Origin: Syngnathus acus
Lineage: Eukaryota > Chordata > Actinopteri > Syngnathiformes > Syngnathidae
Direction of reading: 5' to 3'
NCBI RefSeq assembly: GCF_901709675.1
Contig: NC_051090.1
Span: 1,671,342 to 1,735,341, forward strand
DNA length: 64,000 bases
This document shows positions 35,101 to 46,993 of the stretch, piece after piece. Under the pieces are notes generated by a model. The model was not told where the DNA came from. It did no database searches and was given only the letters and a program-made list of their open reading frames with translations. Made by a program: the position numbers and the translations under genes. Position 1 is the stretch's first letter; each line of letters starts with the position of its first letter.

Positions 35101-35748
35101 TTGAGAATAAGCTTTAGCAGAGGTCTTGTAAAGTGGTTTTGTTGCAGTTGGAAACTGAGGAGAAGCCCTCGGAATTTATTGGGGACAATGAGAGCAACAC
35201 TGATGTTCAGGTAGGTACTTTGTAACTGTATTAGATGAGCATCATTTTTTTTCACTTTTTATTTTCACGCCTATCCTAAGAATCCTTCACGTCGAGGAGA
35301 GAAGCAGGAGTTTGATGGCACTGTAACATCAGCAGTTTGTCCACCCTTTATCTTGAGGACTCAGGAGAAATTCCAGGACAACTTATTTCACGGTACATAG
35401 CGCGCATACGCACACAATTTGTCTATAGCATACATTATAGATCTGTGCCGCTTGCCAGAACTGGACTCTCTGACCTACTCGCGTGCATATGTTTGTTTAA
35501 TGCCATGCGAGGGAACATTCTCCGTCAGCAGTTGGAGAAGCAGTTCAGTAAATGAAATCGTTGTTACCTTGTGCTTAGCTTAGCATTGCAGACGAGGGTT
35601 TTTAAATGTGCTGGTGTGAGCAGAAATATATTCATGTTTGCAGCAATTCTTACGGGAGCAAATCTGAAACGAGAAAAAGGTTTGGGCTGCTTCTCCAGCA
35701 TCCTTCTGCCTCGATCGATCGATTGTGCTGTGAATGGAGGTGTGGATG
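31868..35748 (+). CDS. tdrd5: Tudor domain-containing protein 5 (16 exons, 3' end tentative)
   Basis: TDRD5 is a germ-granule (nuage/chromatoid body) protein for piRNA biogenesis and transposon silencing in spermatogenesis. Coding exons: 31868-32111, 32189-32394, 32466-32727, 32826-32956, 33032-33115, 33210-33266, 33363-33507, 33600-33733, 33809-34023, 34099-34308, 34388-34454, 34608-34805, 34871-34981, 35148-35210, 35281-35392, 35644-35748 (last uncertain). All are phase-consistent, about 782 residues against 981 in human. Domains: LOTUS 1 (about 8-80; [20 protein letters not shown]), LOTUS 2 (about 135-215), LOTUS 3 (about 282-360), extended Tudor (about 460-650; [25 protein letters not shown]). 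The start could be MNPDVV at 31883, because tgtcaccag before it looks like an acceptor. TDRD7 is the paralogue; the neighbour fam163a and the LOTUS 1 sequence favour TDRD5. Confidence 0.9.
32189..32394 (+). CDS. tdrd5: tdrd5 exon 2
   Basis: Encodes [17 protein letters not shown] (human ASLVAKQRR), a basic linker, and [17 protein letters not shown], the first helix of LOTUS 2. Confidence 0.88.
32466..32727 (+). CDS. tdrd5: tdrd5 exon 3 (LOTUS 2)
   Basis: Encodes [20 protein letters not shown] and [19 protein letters not shown], parallel to human LSDFEKAFAKRFGRSFQYMQ. Leaves in phase 1. Confidence 0.9.
32826..32956 (+). CDS. tdrd5: tdrd5 exon 4
   Basis: Polar linker ([14 protein letters not shown] to [13 protein letters not shown]) between LOTUS 2 and 3. 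Weakly conserved; supported by splice sites and phase. Confidence 0.8.
33032..33115 (+). CDS. tdrd5: tdrd5 exon 5 (start of LOTUS 3)
   Basis: Encodes [20 protein letters not shown] then KLKEKLQK; human has IGPGGTISSELKHKIK. Confidence 0.85.
33210..33266 (+). CDS. tdrd5: tdrd5 exon 6
   Basis: 19 codons, [19 protein letters not shown], the middle of LOTUS 3 (human VVSKFPEGLFISKLLGEFE). Confidence 0.85.
33363..33507 (+). CDS. tdrd5: tdrd5 exon 7 (end of LOTUS 3)
   Basis: Encodes [20 protein letters not shown], matching human SPKKLGFLNVTELVGALSDI closely. Confidence 0.9.
33600..33733 (+). CDS. tdrd5: tdrd5 exon 8
   Basis: Linker beginning [20 protein letters not shown], ending YSVKRER before gtaaga. 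Supported by phase and splice sites. Confidence 0.8.
33809..34023 (+). CDS. tdrd5: tdrd5 exon 9 (start of extended Tudor)
   Basis: Encodes [20 protein letters not shown] then FEKMKVEMT; human has [20 protein letters not shown] and LEDMMIEM. Confidence 0.9.
34099..34308 (+). CDS. tdrd5: tdrd5 exon 10 (Tudor core)
   Basis: Encodes [20 protein letters not shown] and [11 protein letters not shown], matching human [20 protein letters not shown] and VEVFYPDFGN. It carries the aromatic/Asp positions that bind dimethyl-arginine. Phase 2 at both ends. Confidence 0.92.
34388..34454 (+). CDS. tdrd5: tdrd5 exon 11
   Basis: Encodes [19 protein letters not shown]; human has CCYTKLPAQAIPCSLAWV. Confidence 0.87.
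34608..34805 (+). CDS. tdrd5: tdrd5 exon 12 (SN-like part of extended Tudor)
   Basis: Encodes [20 protein letters not shown] and [19 protein letters not shown]; human has IFLCDTSSNEDVYFHHVLR. Confidence 0.9.
34871..34981 (+). CDS. tdrd5: tdrd5 exon 13
   Basis: 37 codons between tttcccag and gtaatc, [20 protein letters not shown] onward. Past the Tudor domain and poorly conserved. Confidence 0.75.
35148..35210 (+). CDS. tdrd5: tdrd5 exon 14
   Basis: 21 codons, [20 protein letters not shown], acidic tail. Exon call rests on gttgcag/gtaggt and phase. Confidence 0.65.
35281..35392 (+). CDS. tdrd5: tdrd5 exon 15
   Basis: Open 112-nt segment, [15 protein letters not shown] onward, with a weak ctaag acceptor and a gtacat donor in phase 1. 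Confidence 0.55.
35644..35748 (+). CDS. tdrd5: tdrd5 possible last long exon
   Basis: After tgtttgcag, open for 105 nt in the right phase ([15 protein letters not shown] to CAVNGGVD) and ending at gtaaga. Joining to the next plausible acceptor (about 35826) would stop at once. Homology to the human C-terminus is not convincing. Confidence 0.35.
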
Positions 35749-38009
35749 GTAAGAGCCCAATTTGTAATACATTGAACAATATAAGTCCAAAAGGTATAGC
35801 ATGATTAATTGAGTGTACACCAACAGGTTGAACAGATGAAGAGCAGAGAAGAGCTTGCAATGTGGCAACATCATTTTCAGGTCCAATATTGCATTTTTTG
35901 TCAAGTTTATTTATATAGCCCCGAATTTCCCCACCCCTGGGGATCAATAAATATTCAATCAATCACAAGCAGTCTCAAAGGGCTTGTTCGGTTTGGATCT
36001 TGCAGTGGTTTAGTTCAATTCTGTGTAAACAATTGATACTAAAAAAAGAAGTTTGGAAAATTAGTTTTGGGCATATTAAATGAAAAGAAAAAAAAAAAAA
36101 GTGTTTATTGTGTTAATTGTTTAGTCTAATGTGAATTCCAAAACGTGCGCCCACCTTTTCATGTCATATAAAGTGGTGCATGTGCTTAAAACTTGCCAGA
36201 CCAACGTGCAATAGTTTGTGCCTTTTATGGGGGGGATGTGTATGTGCTTGGTGGATGGGCCTGGTCAGGCAGACACACACAGTTAACCTTATTAGAGAGG
36301 AGAGTAATGGAGTTGAAGGCCAATTAGTGTGTGTGTGTGCTGAATGACGCAGAGATGAGATTGCTTTGATTTATACAAACATAAAGCCAGGAAGAAAACC
36401 TTTTCAAGGTTTTTGGAGCATTCTTTTGTTTGTTGAGAGAGCACATACTAAACCTTTCCCAGAAAGAGCATGGATGACTTTGATATAGTGTTTCAGCCCA
36501 CCACACCAAGATTGCAAATGAACGATGCTAATTTCAAACATTGATGGTTTCATTTCACACTTGATGGTTGGCCACGCAATCTAGAGACCCAACGATTTGG
36601 ATCAAAACAATTAAAAAGTCCATTTGCCATGCCTCCTTCAATACGAGTGCTTGTCGCTTATGCATTTATTCATCGATGTTAACTAGCTAAACAATGTGAA
36701 AGGACGGAATAAGGTGTCAAAAGTGACAATGATGTGGCTTGTGTTTGTTTTCCAGTTGCAGCTGAGCTCCCGCCCCGGTTAATATGCAATCGCACACCCT
36801 GACACTTCCATTAAAGCGTGTTTATGGCAGCTGCAAAGAATCCATATGGCGGACATGCAGTCACACCCGTGTACACTCGGTTGTATTTTTTTTTTCTTTG
36901 AATTCTCCCCAATGTTTTTAATGGTAAGTATTGCCATGTTGAGTTTTACTGTCAAGCCACTGTTGTGCCGTTGGTGCCTGACACTGCAGGATTAACGTAA
37001 GCTATACATCATATCAGGCTTGAACACATTTGCAACTATTCTTATGGTCAGTGTTGTCATTGTCCATAAAGCCGCAAAGGACTAATTGTCAGTGGTGGTG
37101 ACCTTTTTATGTACAGAATATGGATGTACACTTTACAGAATGTAATATTATTGCACATGGAAAAGAAAGGCTGTATGCAGACAGTGCACTCATCCAGCTT
37201 TTGTGATTTGCTTTCAGTGATGGTCGCAATGGTGAAAACAAAGTACTATAGCATGAATGCAGAAATTGATGCTCCGCGGCTTATGTGACCTTTCAACTTG
37301 CTGGTTCTACAAACAGAATAGAACATGGATGGGTGGCTTGAGAAAAGCCGAGCTCTATTCTAATCAACCCGACTCGGCCTTGTTTGGTCGGCCAGGTCCA
37401 CTGTCGATATCTGCACGGACTAGTAAGTAGATTAAAACAGCAGTGATTGAGGGCAAATCAATTACTGTAGCTCATTGGGCTGACCTACTGTTGCACGTAT
37501 CGGTAAAATCACATCACTTTTTTTGTGTAAGCGACGCACAAAACCATCACCTCAATGTCCTTGTGTGTTCTCTCGACAACCCCGTGAAGCTGAGTGGTCC
37601 ATCCATGCGGTGACCTTCTGCCATCGAGTGTCACTGATACGTCAGGACTTTATAACCGGGGGCGTAGCCAGAATGTTTTTCAATACGGTGGCCAGGGTGA
37701 CACTTTATTTATCACACTATTAACAGTCACGGTTTTATGAAATAAAAATCACATCAATCCAGAAGACTGGCCATCATACTCCTAATCAAACAGGAGCAAG
37801 TAGAATTTCCTAGAGAATGCTATTTTTGCACACTAGATGTAAAATAAAACAGCAACACATGTTTTTTCATCGTGCAATGTTTTATTATGTGTTAAAACCA
37901 AACGATGGAGCTGAAGTCGTCCAGTTTGTGACTGCAGATGCAAATTTGGGGGCGGCTCCAATCTTGTATGCGCCTCCTCCTCGCTCGTCACTTGGATGAT
38001 GTTTCAGCA
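35749..38009. other. tdrd5 / fam163a intergenic region
   Basis: No gene seen. Holds a nested pair of retroposon-like tails (35900-35985) and a repeat-like stretch at 37652-37720 (ccgggggcgtagccagaatg, ggtggccagggtga). The rest is AT-rich. Confidence 0.6.
35900..35985 (+). repeat. nested retroposon-like tails
   Basis: caagtttatttatatagcc and aatcacaagcagtctcaaag are two halves of one common teleost repeat, split by gaatttccccacccctgggg plus atcaataaata, typical of a second. Repeat identities are from memory. Confidence 0.5.
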
Positions 38010-38273
38010 GTGATTTTCTGGTCTTCAAGCTTCCCCAGCAGCTGTTGATCCAGTCGGAGTGCTCACAATTCGAATTCTTTTCAACGCGCGTAAAAGCGCT
38101 CGCTCGGTTGTTGTGCGTCATCTGTGCGTTTTCGCTGTGTGCAGCCTTTCTGACCTTTTAGCGGACGGGCCGTTTGGACGCGCGTCAGTGCTTGTTTGCC
38201 GAGGATGCTGCAGCCTTGACTTGGTCAGCCTCACCGAGCAGAACCCGGCGCGCCATGTAAGCAACCAACTCAG
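38010..38273 (+). promoter_or_regulatory. fam163a: CpG-rich probable fam163a promoter and 5' untranslated exon
   Basis: CpG-dense island (caacgcgcgtaaaagcgctc, gacgggccgtttggacgcgc) in AT-rich surroundings. Two donors are possible: gccat|gtaagc after 38256 and actcag|gtatga after 38273. The next acceptor in front of the fam163a start codon is at 43259. Promoter assignment is inferred from position and strand. Confidence 0.5.
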
Positions 38274-40267
38274 GTATGATGTGTGCGGTGTCAATGTCCA
38301 AAAAGTCAAAACATTTCTTTTTGGAGTGTTGGATTCTGTCTTCTTTTTCCTCTTATTTTTCAGTGCTGCAATTTACTTTATGGAGCTATATGTTGTAGTT
38401 TTGGTGGTATGCAAATAACAAAAAAATCAATATGTAAGTAGCTTATGTAAATATATATATGTAGGGTGGGGGGCGTTCATTGGTGCCAAATGACTAGCAT
38501 TCAGGCTGCAGGAACTTTGGGTGTGCAAATATGCCCCCCCCCACCCCAATAAATAAATAAAGGAGCAAAAATGGGTGGTGGTAGGTCTATAGCCTCATAG
38601 ATTTGTGCAGCATTTTATTTGATAGTCTTCTTTCAACACCTCAAAAGCATGTTAGGTTAATGTAATTCTTAATTGTGTGCACCGCCACCTCTCAACTAAA
38701 GTCATCTGGAATATGCTGACTCAGTGAGTCCAATAATGGATGGATGGAAAATAAGTACATTAAAGTATATTCTTCCTATGCAGCAGATTTCCATGACATG
38801 AATACAAGTTTAGGTCACTTTCTTATTGGCTATCTATTCCATTTCATTTCCAAATCACTGAGTGTGTGCCTCGCCCAAAATGTGTGATGACCATAAAAGG
38901 ATACGTCATCAGAAATATTAACATTTATGATTGTCGGTGCCAACAGGTCTGCAAACGCTGTGGAAGAAAAAGCAGGTGTGGTGTGCTCTGACCCACTTCT
39001 GACCGAGGGAGGATGCAAAAATACAGCCACAGTAAATAACCCCCCCCAACACACGCACACACACACGCGCGCGGGTGGGCCACACATCTTAAATTCTCCG
39101 CTTCTGGTAGAAGTGATACAACAGGAAATGGGCTGATTTCCCAGAGGTGTCTGCAGTCAGGCCTATCATGTGTGACACCGCAGCCACAGAAAAGGTTTGC
39201 TGTAGCCAAAACGTTCCACATGTCCAGAAGCGCTACCATAAATTGAAATCCATCCATCCATTTTCTGAATTATGATCACTTATTGCAGAAAAAGCAATGG
39301 GAACTAAGAACATGAGCAATATATGCTATTAAGTAAATCAACTAAATTGCCCTTAGGCCCAAAGTGTCTTTGTGTTGTGTATTTGTGTGTACAGAGGGTT
39401 AGTGTGTAGCGCATTGAAAACAAGCTCGAAATGAGGAAAGACTTTCAAAAGTGCCGTGTAAATTATTGAGGACACTTCAAAATGGCTGGATTGGTGCTTT
39501 TGGGCTCTCGTCACACAAATGGAAGAACATACACAATCAAGACATACATTCTATATTATCCTTTATTCACACACTCGCACTTCTTGTTAAGACTTAATGC
39601 AAATAAAAAAAATCACTTATTTGAGTCACAGATATTCAATAGATAAAAGCAATGCATCAAATATTTACTTGTTGCCGTTGGGTACAACATCCTCTGGATC
39701 CCCGGTCACGAAATCCTCCTACTCTTAACTCAACCACATGAGAATAGAAAGGAAAACAACTTGATACTCAGAGATGGAATTCATTTTCTTTACCCCCCCC
39801 CAGAGAACCACTCAAGTTGGTATATAGAAACTCCTTCACTTTATTTGACTTCATCAGCACAGATCTTATGCAAGCTTTGTTTGAAGCGTAAACTTTTTTT
39901 TCTTTATTTTTTATGCTAATTACCAAAGTGTGTCAGAGCCCCGATCGGCAACATGCTGTGCAACCAATCACACATGGAACGAAATCACCAATTTATGAAA
40001 CATACTTCAACATGAATAAAACTATGACAATAATAATAGTAATAATAAATAAAAAGATATATCAAATAATAATATATTGTTGCTGTATTGTATAGTGTAA
40101 CTGCTCCCTTGCTCTCTGCATCATGTCTCAAGACAAATAAGTTCTTATCCGATCACATCTGTTTCTAGCATAAGCTGTCATATCTCACCCTATGGGATAC
40201 ATAGGCTTCATTTTCCTTTGCTGCTGAACTATTGCATCATGTTCTGTTTCTCATAATCTTTTCAGTC

Positions 40268-40395
40268 CTCCATTTTTTTATACCGCTTGTCTTCATTAGT
40301 GTCGTGTGTGTGTGTGTGTGCTGGGGTGTATCCTATCTGACTTTGGTCCCCACTCAATCACAGAGATTTGTGTAAGTGTGTGTACATGTGTTTTC
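40268..40395 (+). mobile_element. L2-type LINE 3' fragment
   Basis: ttataccgcttgtcttcatt, a GT run, ctggggtgtatcctatctga and ctttggtccccactc follow the order of the teleost L2-type tail consensus. Confidence 0.65.
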
Positions 40396-41931
40396 ATCGG
40401 TCTTGTTCTTTTGAATCTGTTGTTGTCACGTTGTCCTCTTGTGTTTGCGTTGGACTTGATGTTCCTGAGTATAAGAGCTGAATCAGAAGCTGGTAGGCTT
40501 GGCGATGGCAGCCTGCATCATATGATTCACTCCAATTTAAATGTTGACTTTATGGCATTAGCTTGGATGGAGGAAACAATAAAATTCTCTTTCTTTAGCT
40601 TCCCAAGACAAAGTTGTTAAAGCGCCGCTATTGATCATGCACCTTTGTTTGTGTATTGGTCCAAGATGATGATTCTGGGGAGTGGTTCTTTGCACTCACT
40701 GCATTCTTTGCCATAAATGACCAGCGGAAGAATCAGGTAATTGAATTTGATTGATCTTTAGTCTTGTCTAGTCTCTTGCCACTAAACTTTATTTGATTGA
40801 GAAGCAAGAGAAAGAAGCTTGAGCAACATTTTGTATCTGTCACTTTGCTTTTAAGGTTTTCCATTGCTTTGGAAATGCTCCCAGATCTGAAAATCTTATC
40901 TCTTTTAGTGGAGATCATTCATTTGAAAGGGGGAGGTGGACGCTGCATGTCCCAGCTCATTTTAAGTGTGAGGCGGAGAAGACCCTGAACTACGATTACG
41001 ATTAATGCTAGTAATGCTACTAATGCTTAAAATGCACCATCAAACATGGTTAGCCAAACCCGATCACAATGACGGTCATCAATGCCGATGAATTCCATCC
41101 AAGCAGTTTTTGTTTCATGTCTCTTCTGGGTGACCATGCCAAAGCTCCACATGTGCAACCGCTCCTGAGATAACAGTCAGTTATTGTCAGCTCACATTAC
41201 CTGGAATCCAATTACCTCCAACATTTACGCTATTATTTAATTTGCGTCTGCTTCTGTATTGAGTTTCGTAGCGCAGAGTCAACTCATTATGTTCATTTCA
41301 ATGCTGCATACTAGATTAGATCTTTGTTTGAGCTGCTGCAAGCTGCAGATAAAATTCCCATTAACTGCTGGAAGAGAATTCTCTATGCTTTGTTTAAGGA
41401 CTTTCATTTGCCATTTACTCTTTCTACTGTAATTTGCTTTTCATGGAGATCCCACCCATGGGTCATTACTAGACACTTCTATTGTGTTGCCAAAAGTCAA
41501 ATTGGGATAGTTCCAGGCCAATACCATTGAGAACGATGCATGGACGGAATTATTCAATATATTTCCGTCAACAAGGCAGCATCAAATATGATAAGATGAG
41601 GGGTTGCCACTCTAGCTGAATGCTGGAATTAAAGAAAAAATCAATCTTTTAAAAACCCTCAGGCTAGTCAAGGCATTTCTGAAGACTGATGGCCATGACT
41701 CCATTGGGAACGTTCCATCAGAGGGAGAAATAGCTAAGGGATTGGCTTTTAGGGAGGGGAGGGGCTCATTATTTGGATTGACATCAAAACAGCAAAATGA
41801 CAATGTGCACGTACGTGTCAAGGGCATTGTCAATACGTGGGATCAAGGGCCACTGGAATCTGGAGCCAGCCGCCTTCTGTTTTTGCTCATCTTGCATGAG
41901 TGTGCAAATGGGCCTTTGCGTGCTGGTTCAT

Positions 41932-41934
<3 letters not shown>

Positions 41935-41962
<28 letters not shown>
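41935..41962. repeat. CA dinucleotide microsatellite
   Basis: About 13 uninterrupted CA units in the fam163a intron. Confidence 0.9.
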
Positions 41963-41964
<2 letters not shown>

Positions 41965-43084
41965 AAGTGATCCAAAACATAAAAATGGAATTAGGTCTCC
42001 GAGTACTTTATGAACCTAAATTCCAAATACATCCATTATTTCTGACAGGTTGCTTGGTGACTTGGCTCTGAGATTGCAGCCTTTCCGGAGAGTTCTAATG
42101 CTGGATGATGTCGAAGGGAGTCTGCTATTTGTTCTCCACAAATAATTGAAGGTAAAAGTGCCATCTGACAGAAACATTAACCCAGCGCCTGTGGTGATGC
42201 AGATACAAGGCCTGTGGTGGATGTGAATGCTTTTTTTTTTTTTTTTGCCTCAGCAGGGAAATCTTAAGCAGATCCCGTCTGTGTTTCATGCAGCAAAGTC
42301 ACTTTAATAATATCAGAGATCTTAAGACTTGTGGTGTTAATTGTTATCTGTTGTCCTTTCAAAAATGGAAGATTAGACAACCATTAGACAAAGCTCATAA
42401 CCTACTGCTATAAAGTCATGTTTACATTTCAACAGATTGCATGTAATAAGAATTTTTCAAATGATGTGGTATGCTTTGGATTGTGTGTGGATTCATTTGA
42501 TTGCCTCTTCCCACGAGTAATCTTAGTCCATTTACGGTATGAATGTGACGGTTGCTGTGAAACTATTTTGTACTTTCATCTTTCTTCATAATCTTGCATC
42601 ATTTGCCTCTCTCCCTGTTCTTTTGTTCCTTTTGGTCCTCCTCTTTCCCTATCACAGTACTCTGTTTCTGTCCCTTACTGCCACCTTGTGCAGATTGAGA
42701 AAATTACATTTAGATGGTCAATCCTACAATGCAAGCAAATCTCCAATATTTGTTCTGTCCACAGAAATGTCCATGAAGCGTGTTCATCCAGGGGCGGGAC
42801 CACAGCACGCTTAACCTCTGAGCCGAGCTTCAGTTCACCGTGAAACTTCCAGTTCCCCAGGGACACTCTTCTGATGTGAGTGAAACCCAAATGTCTTCAG
42901 TTTACAACAAACCTAAATCATTTCCTTTTCCATACCGATACCTTTGGAGGGCACTGTGCTTTTGAGAAAATAAGTAGGCTAGTGTATGCGGTATGAATAA
43001 TGCAGAATAAAAGTGCAAATGCAAACCATACATCATTAAATAATACATAATGTATAGATCTATCCTTTCATTTTCCATATTAGG

Positions 43085-43190
43085 GACGTACGTGAACTGG
43101 AGCCTATCTCAGCTGACCTTTGAGAAAAAAAAAAAAAAAGCTAAGATTTGAATCCATAACCTCAGAAGTGTCAAGTAGATGTTGGGCAAT
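43085..43190 (+). mobile_element. L2-type LINE 3' fragment, internally deleted
   Basis: Pieces actggagcctatctcagctg, gatttgaatccataacctca and tcagaagtgtcaag match separated parts of the L2-type tail, with an A run between. Confidence 0.6.
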
Positions 43191-43266
43191 TTAAAATCGA
43201 AACAGCATTCACGCAACAAATTGCACAATCTCTTGTTGACTCGATGTACCTTTTGTCAGAGTTTGA

Positions 43267-43843
<577 letters not shown>

Positions 43844-44994
43844 CACTGCGGCCAGAAGCGCAGGATTCTTTTTTATTATGGTGGATTCATTGATTGTACT
43901 AACTTTATTTTACGTGCAGTGTATGTTTGTAAACGACACTGTCATGTGACTGTTAATTGACTTCATTGAGCGAGGGCTATCTGACCTAGCGTTTACATAT
44001 CTGCCCAAAACATCATCCTACCTACCTACCTACAGTCTACATTTTCTGGATCTTACGTATCAGTGCATGGTGACATTTAAAAGCGTTTCTGTCTCTATGC
44101 AAGATGATTTAAGACTCACTGGTGATGTCATTATCTTAGCTTATTGCCACATCATCAGGAGTATGTGAGCTGCAGTAAAGAGTGAATCACTGGTTTGCTT
44201 GGTGAATTACTGAGCTTCCATTTTGTGTCCCTATGTGTGTATTTGAAAGAAGATTGGAGTCTTTTTAGCTTCAAGTCATTTTTTAGATGACAACATAAGT
44301 GAAGGAAGCAACCACATCAGTAGATGACATTTCTTTTACGTCATGGTGTAATTTTTCTGCTGAATATTACTTGCCATTAGTCTTTACTAGCAATGCAAAA
44401 AGTTTTACAACAAAGATATTTGTGTTTTCAGATGGACGTGTTTCGACGAGGAGAGTAACTTCTTTTTTCTCTTCTGCTATTACTCTCATGTTGATGTTGA
44501 ACACAGTGCTGTAATTTCTTGTCACATGGTGAGAACACCCACTTTTTAGATGCCATCTTCGTTTGTGATCAACAATCTTTCTGTGGTATATACAATTTTG
44601 GAGTATACCATTTTTTTTCAGAATACACAACCTCCTCAGTCAAAAAATGACACCGTTGATAACAGCAGCTTTGTTTTTGCGTAGCTTCATCCATATTTAC
44701 AAAAACAAAAGAAGAATTTCTTTTCTTTGTATGAGCAAGGGCAGATGTATAAAGTCATTACTCAAATCAATGTGAAAAGTCTCGTGTTTATAAAGGTCAA
44801 TACAGAATGTCAGGAAAAAAAGTTTTGTTACAAAAAAAATCCTTCACCTATTATATCACCTACCTACCTAATTGTTCCAGTAGCTACTAGTTAAATGGAA
44901 CAAAAGATATTTTGAAATGTTGATTTAAAAAAAAAAAAAAACTGACCTACATATATACAGGAGTATTTGACAGTTATACATTTTGACAAATAAA
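43844..44994 (+). other. fam163a: fam163a 3' UTR region with polyA signal
   Basis: AT-rich, no reading frame of interest. AATAAA at 44989-44994 (gacaaataaagatttg) sits just before the rabgap1l promoter region and is the likely polyadenylation signal. Confidence 0.55.
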
Positions 44995-45079
44995 GATTTG
45001 TAAATGCTTGGAATGAATGTGTGATTATTTTGAATCATTGTAATTAATAACATTCAAATGATGAGAATGTTTTTATTTA

Positions 45080-45256
45080 TTTTCTTAATATACGCGTCCA
45101 CGTCCACGCTTGAACCGAAGCGAGTGCGCATGCGCAACAGCACACAACAGACCGGATAGCGTGCAGTTGGCTCATCGAGCGATACGTCCTGTCCGTACAT
45201 ACGATCTTCGGCGAACTCTTGACAGCTAGCAGGCAACTCGTCATCGTTTCAAGCAA
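45080..45256 (+). promoter_or_regulatory. rabgap1l: rabgap1l promoter and 5' untranslated exon
   Basis: CpG-containing block with a perfect NRF1 palindrome TGCGCATGCGCA (45125-45136), typical of TATA-less housekeeping promoters. A clear donor follows at caagcaa|gtaagttg (exon end 45256). It splices in the right direction to the acceptor at 46781 before the start codon. The transcription start is not determined. Confidence 0.65.
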
Positions 45257-46781
45257 GTAAGTTGACAGCTTGTTTGTCAACAAATGCACGTATTTCCGCG
45301 ACTGCATGACGTTTTGACATATTTAAAATGTGGAATTCCTTGTTTATTTCCTTCTGGTGCACGGTTTGGGTGTTGTCTGTCGCCCTTCCCAAAAGGAGCC
45401 AATGTTTTGGACTTCGTTCGAGATGGGTGGCGTTAGCAGAACGTTAGCTTCGATGAAAGCTAGCATTTAGTAACCTGGCACTGGTTGCAACTTCCTGATT
45501 AGTTTGCACTTACCTGTGCTCACATCCTGGTGCACATCTGCAGCTCTGCAGCTGTTAAACGCTTTTACATCTGGCACTCTCGCGGAGAGGAGAAGGATTA
45601 GAGAGGGTAGCTTCACCCTGGCTAATGTTGCATTGGCTGGATTGTTAAACTCGAGAAGCCTGTTCCTGATTGACCTGTGCTGAGTGCACTTTATTTCCCA
45701 CTTAGATTGCATCTTCAAATGCTGCTGCTGCTGCTGATGATGCTAAGGGAAGTTTGTCTGTGCTGTTGACAATACTTGGTCACACTTATAAAGGTTGAAA
45801 ACATTTTTTGGACACATACTTTTCCTGACTTCTATAAAGAGAAATGGTTTAGAGTTGTATTTTGAGTGCACTTTGTCTAGATTCTTCTTTGTGTCACTGA
45901 TTTGAAAGTGAGGTGCACATTGTGCTGTTATTTGCTCACCTGCAATGTCAATATCTGCTTGGGCTTTTGGATCAGTGCACAATACAGGTTGCCACAACAG
46001 CCTTTTCCATTTACTGTATGTTGGTAGTCATTTATCGACAGTAAACAATAGGGATGCTACCTAAAACAAGATGGGTTGAATTATAATTAATTTGTAATAA
46101 ATAAAGAAAATGTTGATGCATGGATGAATTTCTCCATCATGTGTAGGAACGTCAGTGTTGGGATTGTCACTGCCTCACAAACCCGCAGACACATTCTCCC
46201 TCCCTGATGCAATGTAACATATTACTTCAGTTTATTTTGGTGTTGCCTAGCTTTAAATCATGAGCAACGACTACACAGTGTTTCCACTCAAAGTCAGCGG
46301 CCGTTTGCTTGCTGTGCCGTTGGAGCAGACAACGGTTTGTAATAACCGGGTGCTAATTTCGGCACTTTTCTACCAGCAAGTTGAGTTCACTTCAGTTTAT
46401 TATTGATTATTAATATGCATTACACATACAATAGTAACAAGAAATGCAGCCATTGCATGACGTGCAGGATATATGTCAAATGGGACGTATTTGTGTATTG
46501 TAGTAAGTGCTGGAAGAGGCAGTTATGCACATTTTTCCAACATTTGCGCTATTGGTTTGATTCTCTGTGGCAGTGAGCCTTTATTTGCTTCGATTGTTCA
46601 TGCTACTTGCTATAATTCAATAAGTATGATTGGAGCACATGACGTGGTTGCTGTCCATGCCTTTGTGTGCATGTCTGAATAGAAGGAACAAACATTTTCA
46701 TGTATAGAAGAAGTTTTAAAAGTCCAAATGTTTCTTTTAAGTTGTAACACAAGCTTGTTTTTTTTTTTTTTTTTTATCCAG
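45257..46781 (+). other. rabgap1l: rabgap1l 5' UTR intron
   Basis: No exon found. A short CTG run (about 45720-45738) and a long T tract before the acceptor (46758-46775) are the only notable features. Confidence 0.6.
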
Positions 46782-46993
46782 AAGTGGCTGAAGTGGGGAG
46801 GAAAGGGGAGAGATTCAACTCTGGTCTCCCCTGCACTTCCTGAGAAGAGTCAGCCATGGATGACAGCTCCTCTCTGCGGAAAGTCAGCAGTTCCACAGAG
46901 TCAGTGGCCACCGTCACCAGCGAGGAGTTTGTTCTGGTACAGCCTGGTGCCACTGGCTCACCTCAAGGCTCTGAAGGAAAACCCAAGCTCAAG
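46782..46993 (+). CDS. rabgap1l: rabgap1l first coding exon
   Basis: Acceptor at 46781, ATG at 46856 in cagccATGg (good Kozak). Encodes [20 protein letters not shown] then [14 protein letters not shown], parallel to human SVATMNSEEFVLVPQ. Confidence 0.9.

Larger units (their letters stand above)
38274..43259 (+). other. fam163a: probable fam163a 5' UTR intron
   Basis: No coding exon. Holds L2-type tail pieces (39248-39267, 40268-40395, 43085-43190), a CA microsatellite (about 41935-41961) and a T run near 42231-42246. A short splice-flanked stretch (about 42765-42878, donor gat|gtgagt) might be an extra UTR exon. Confidence 0.5.
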
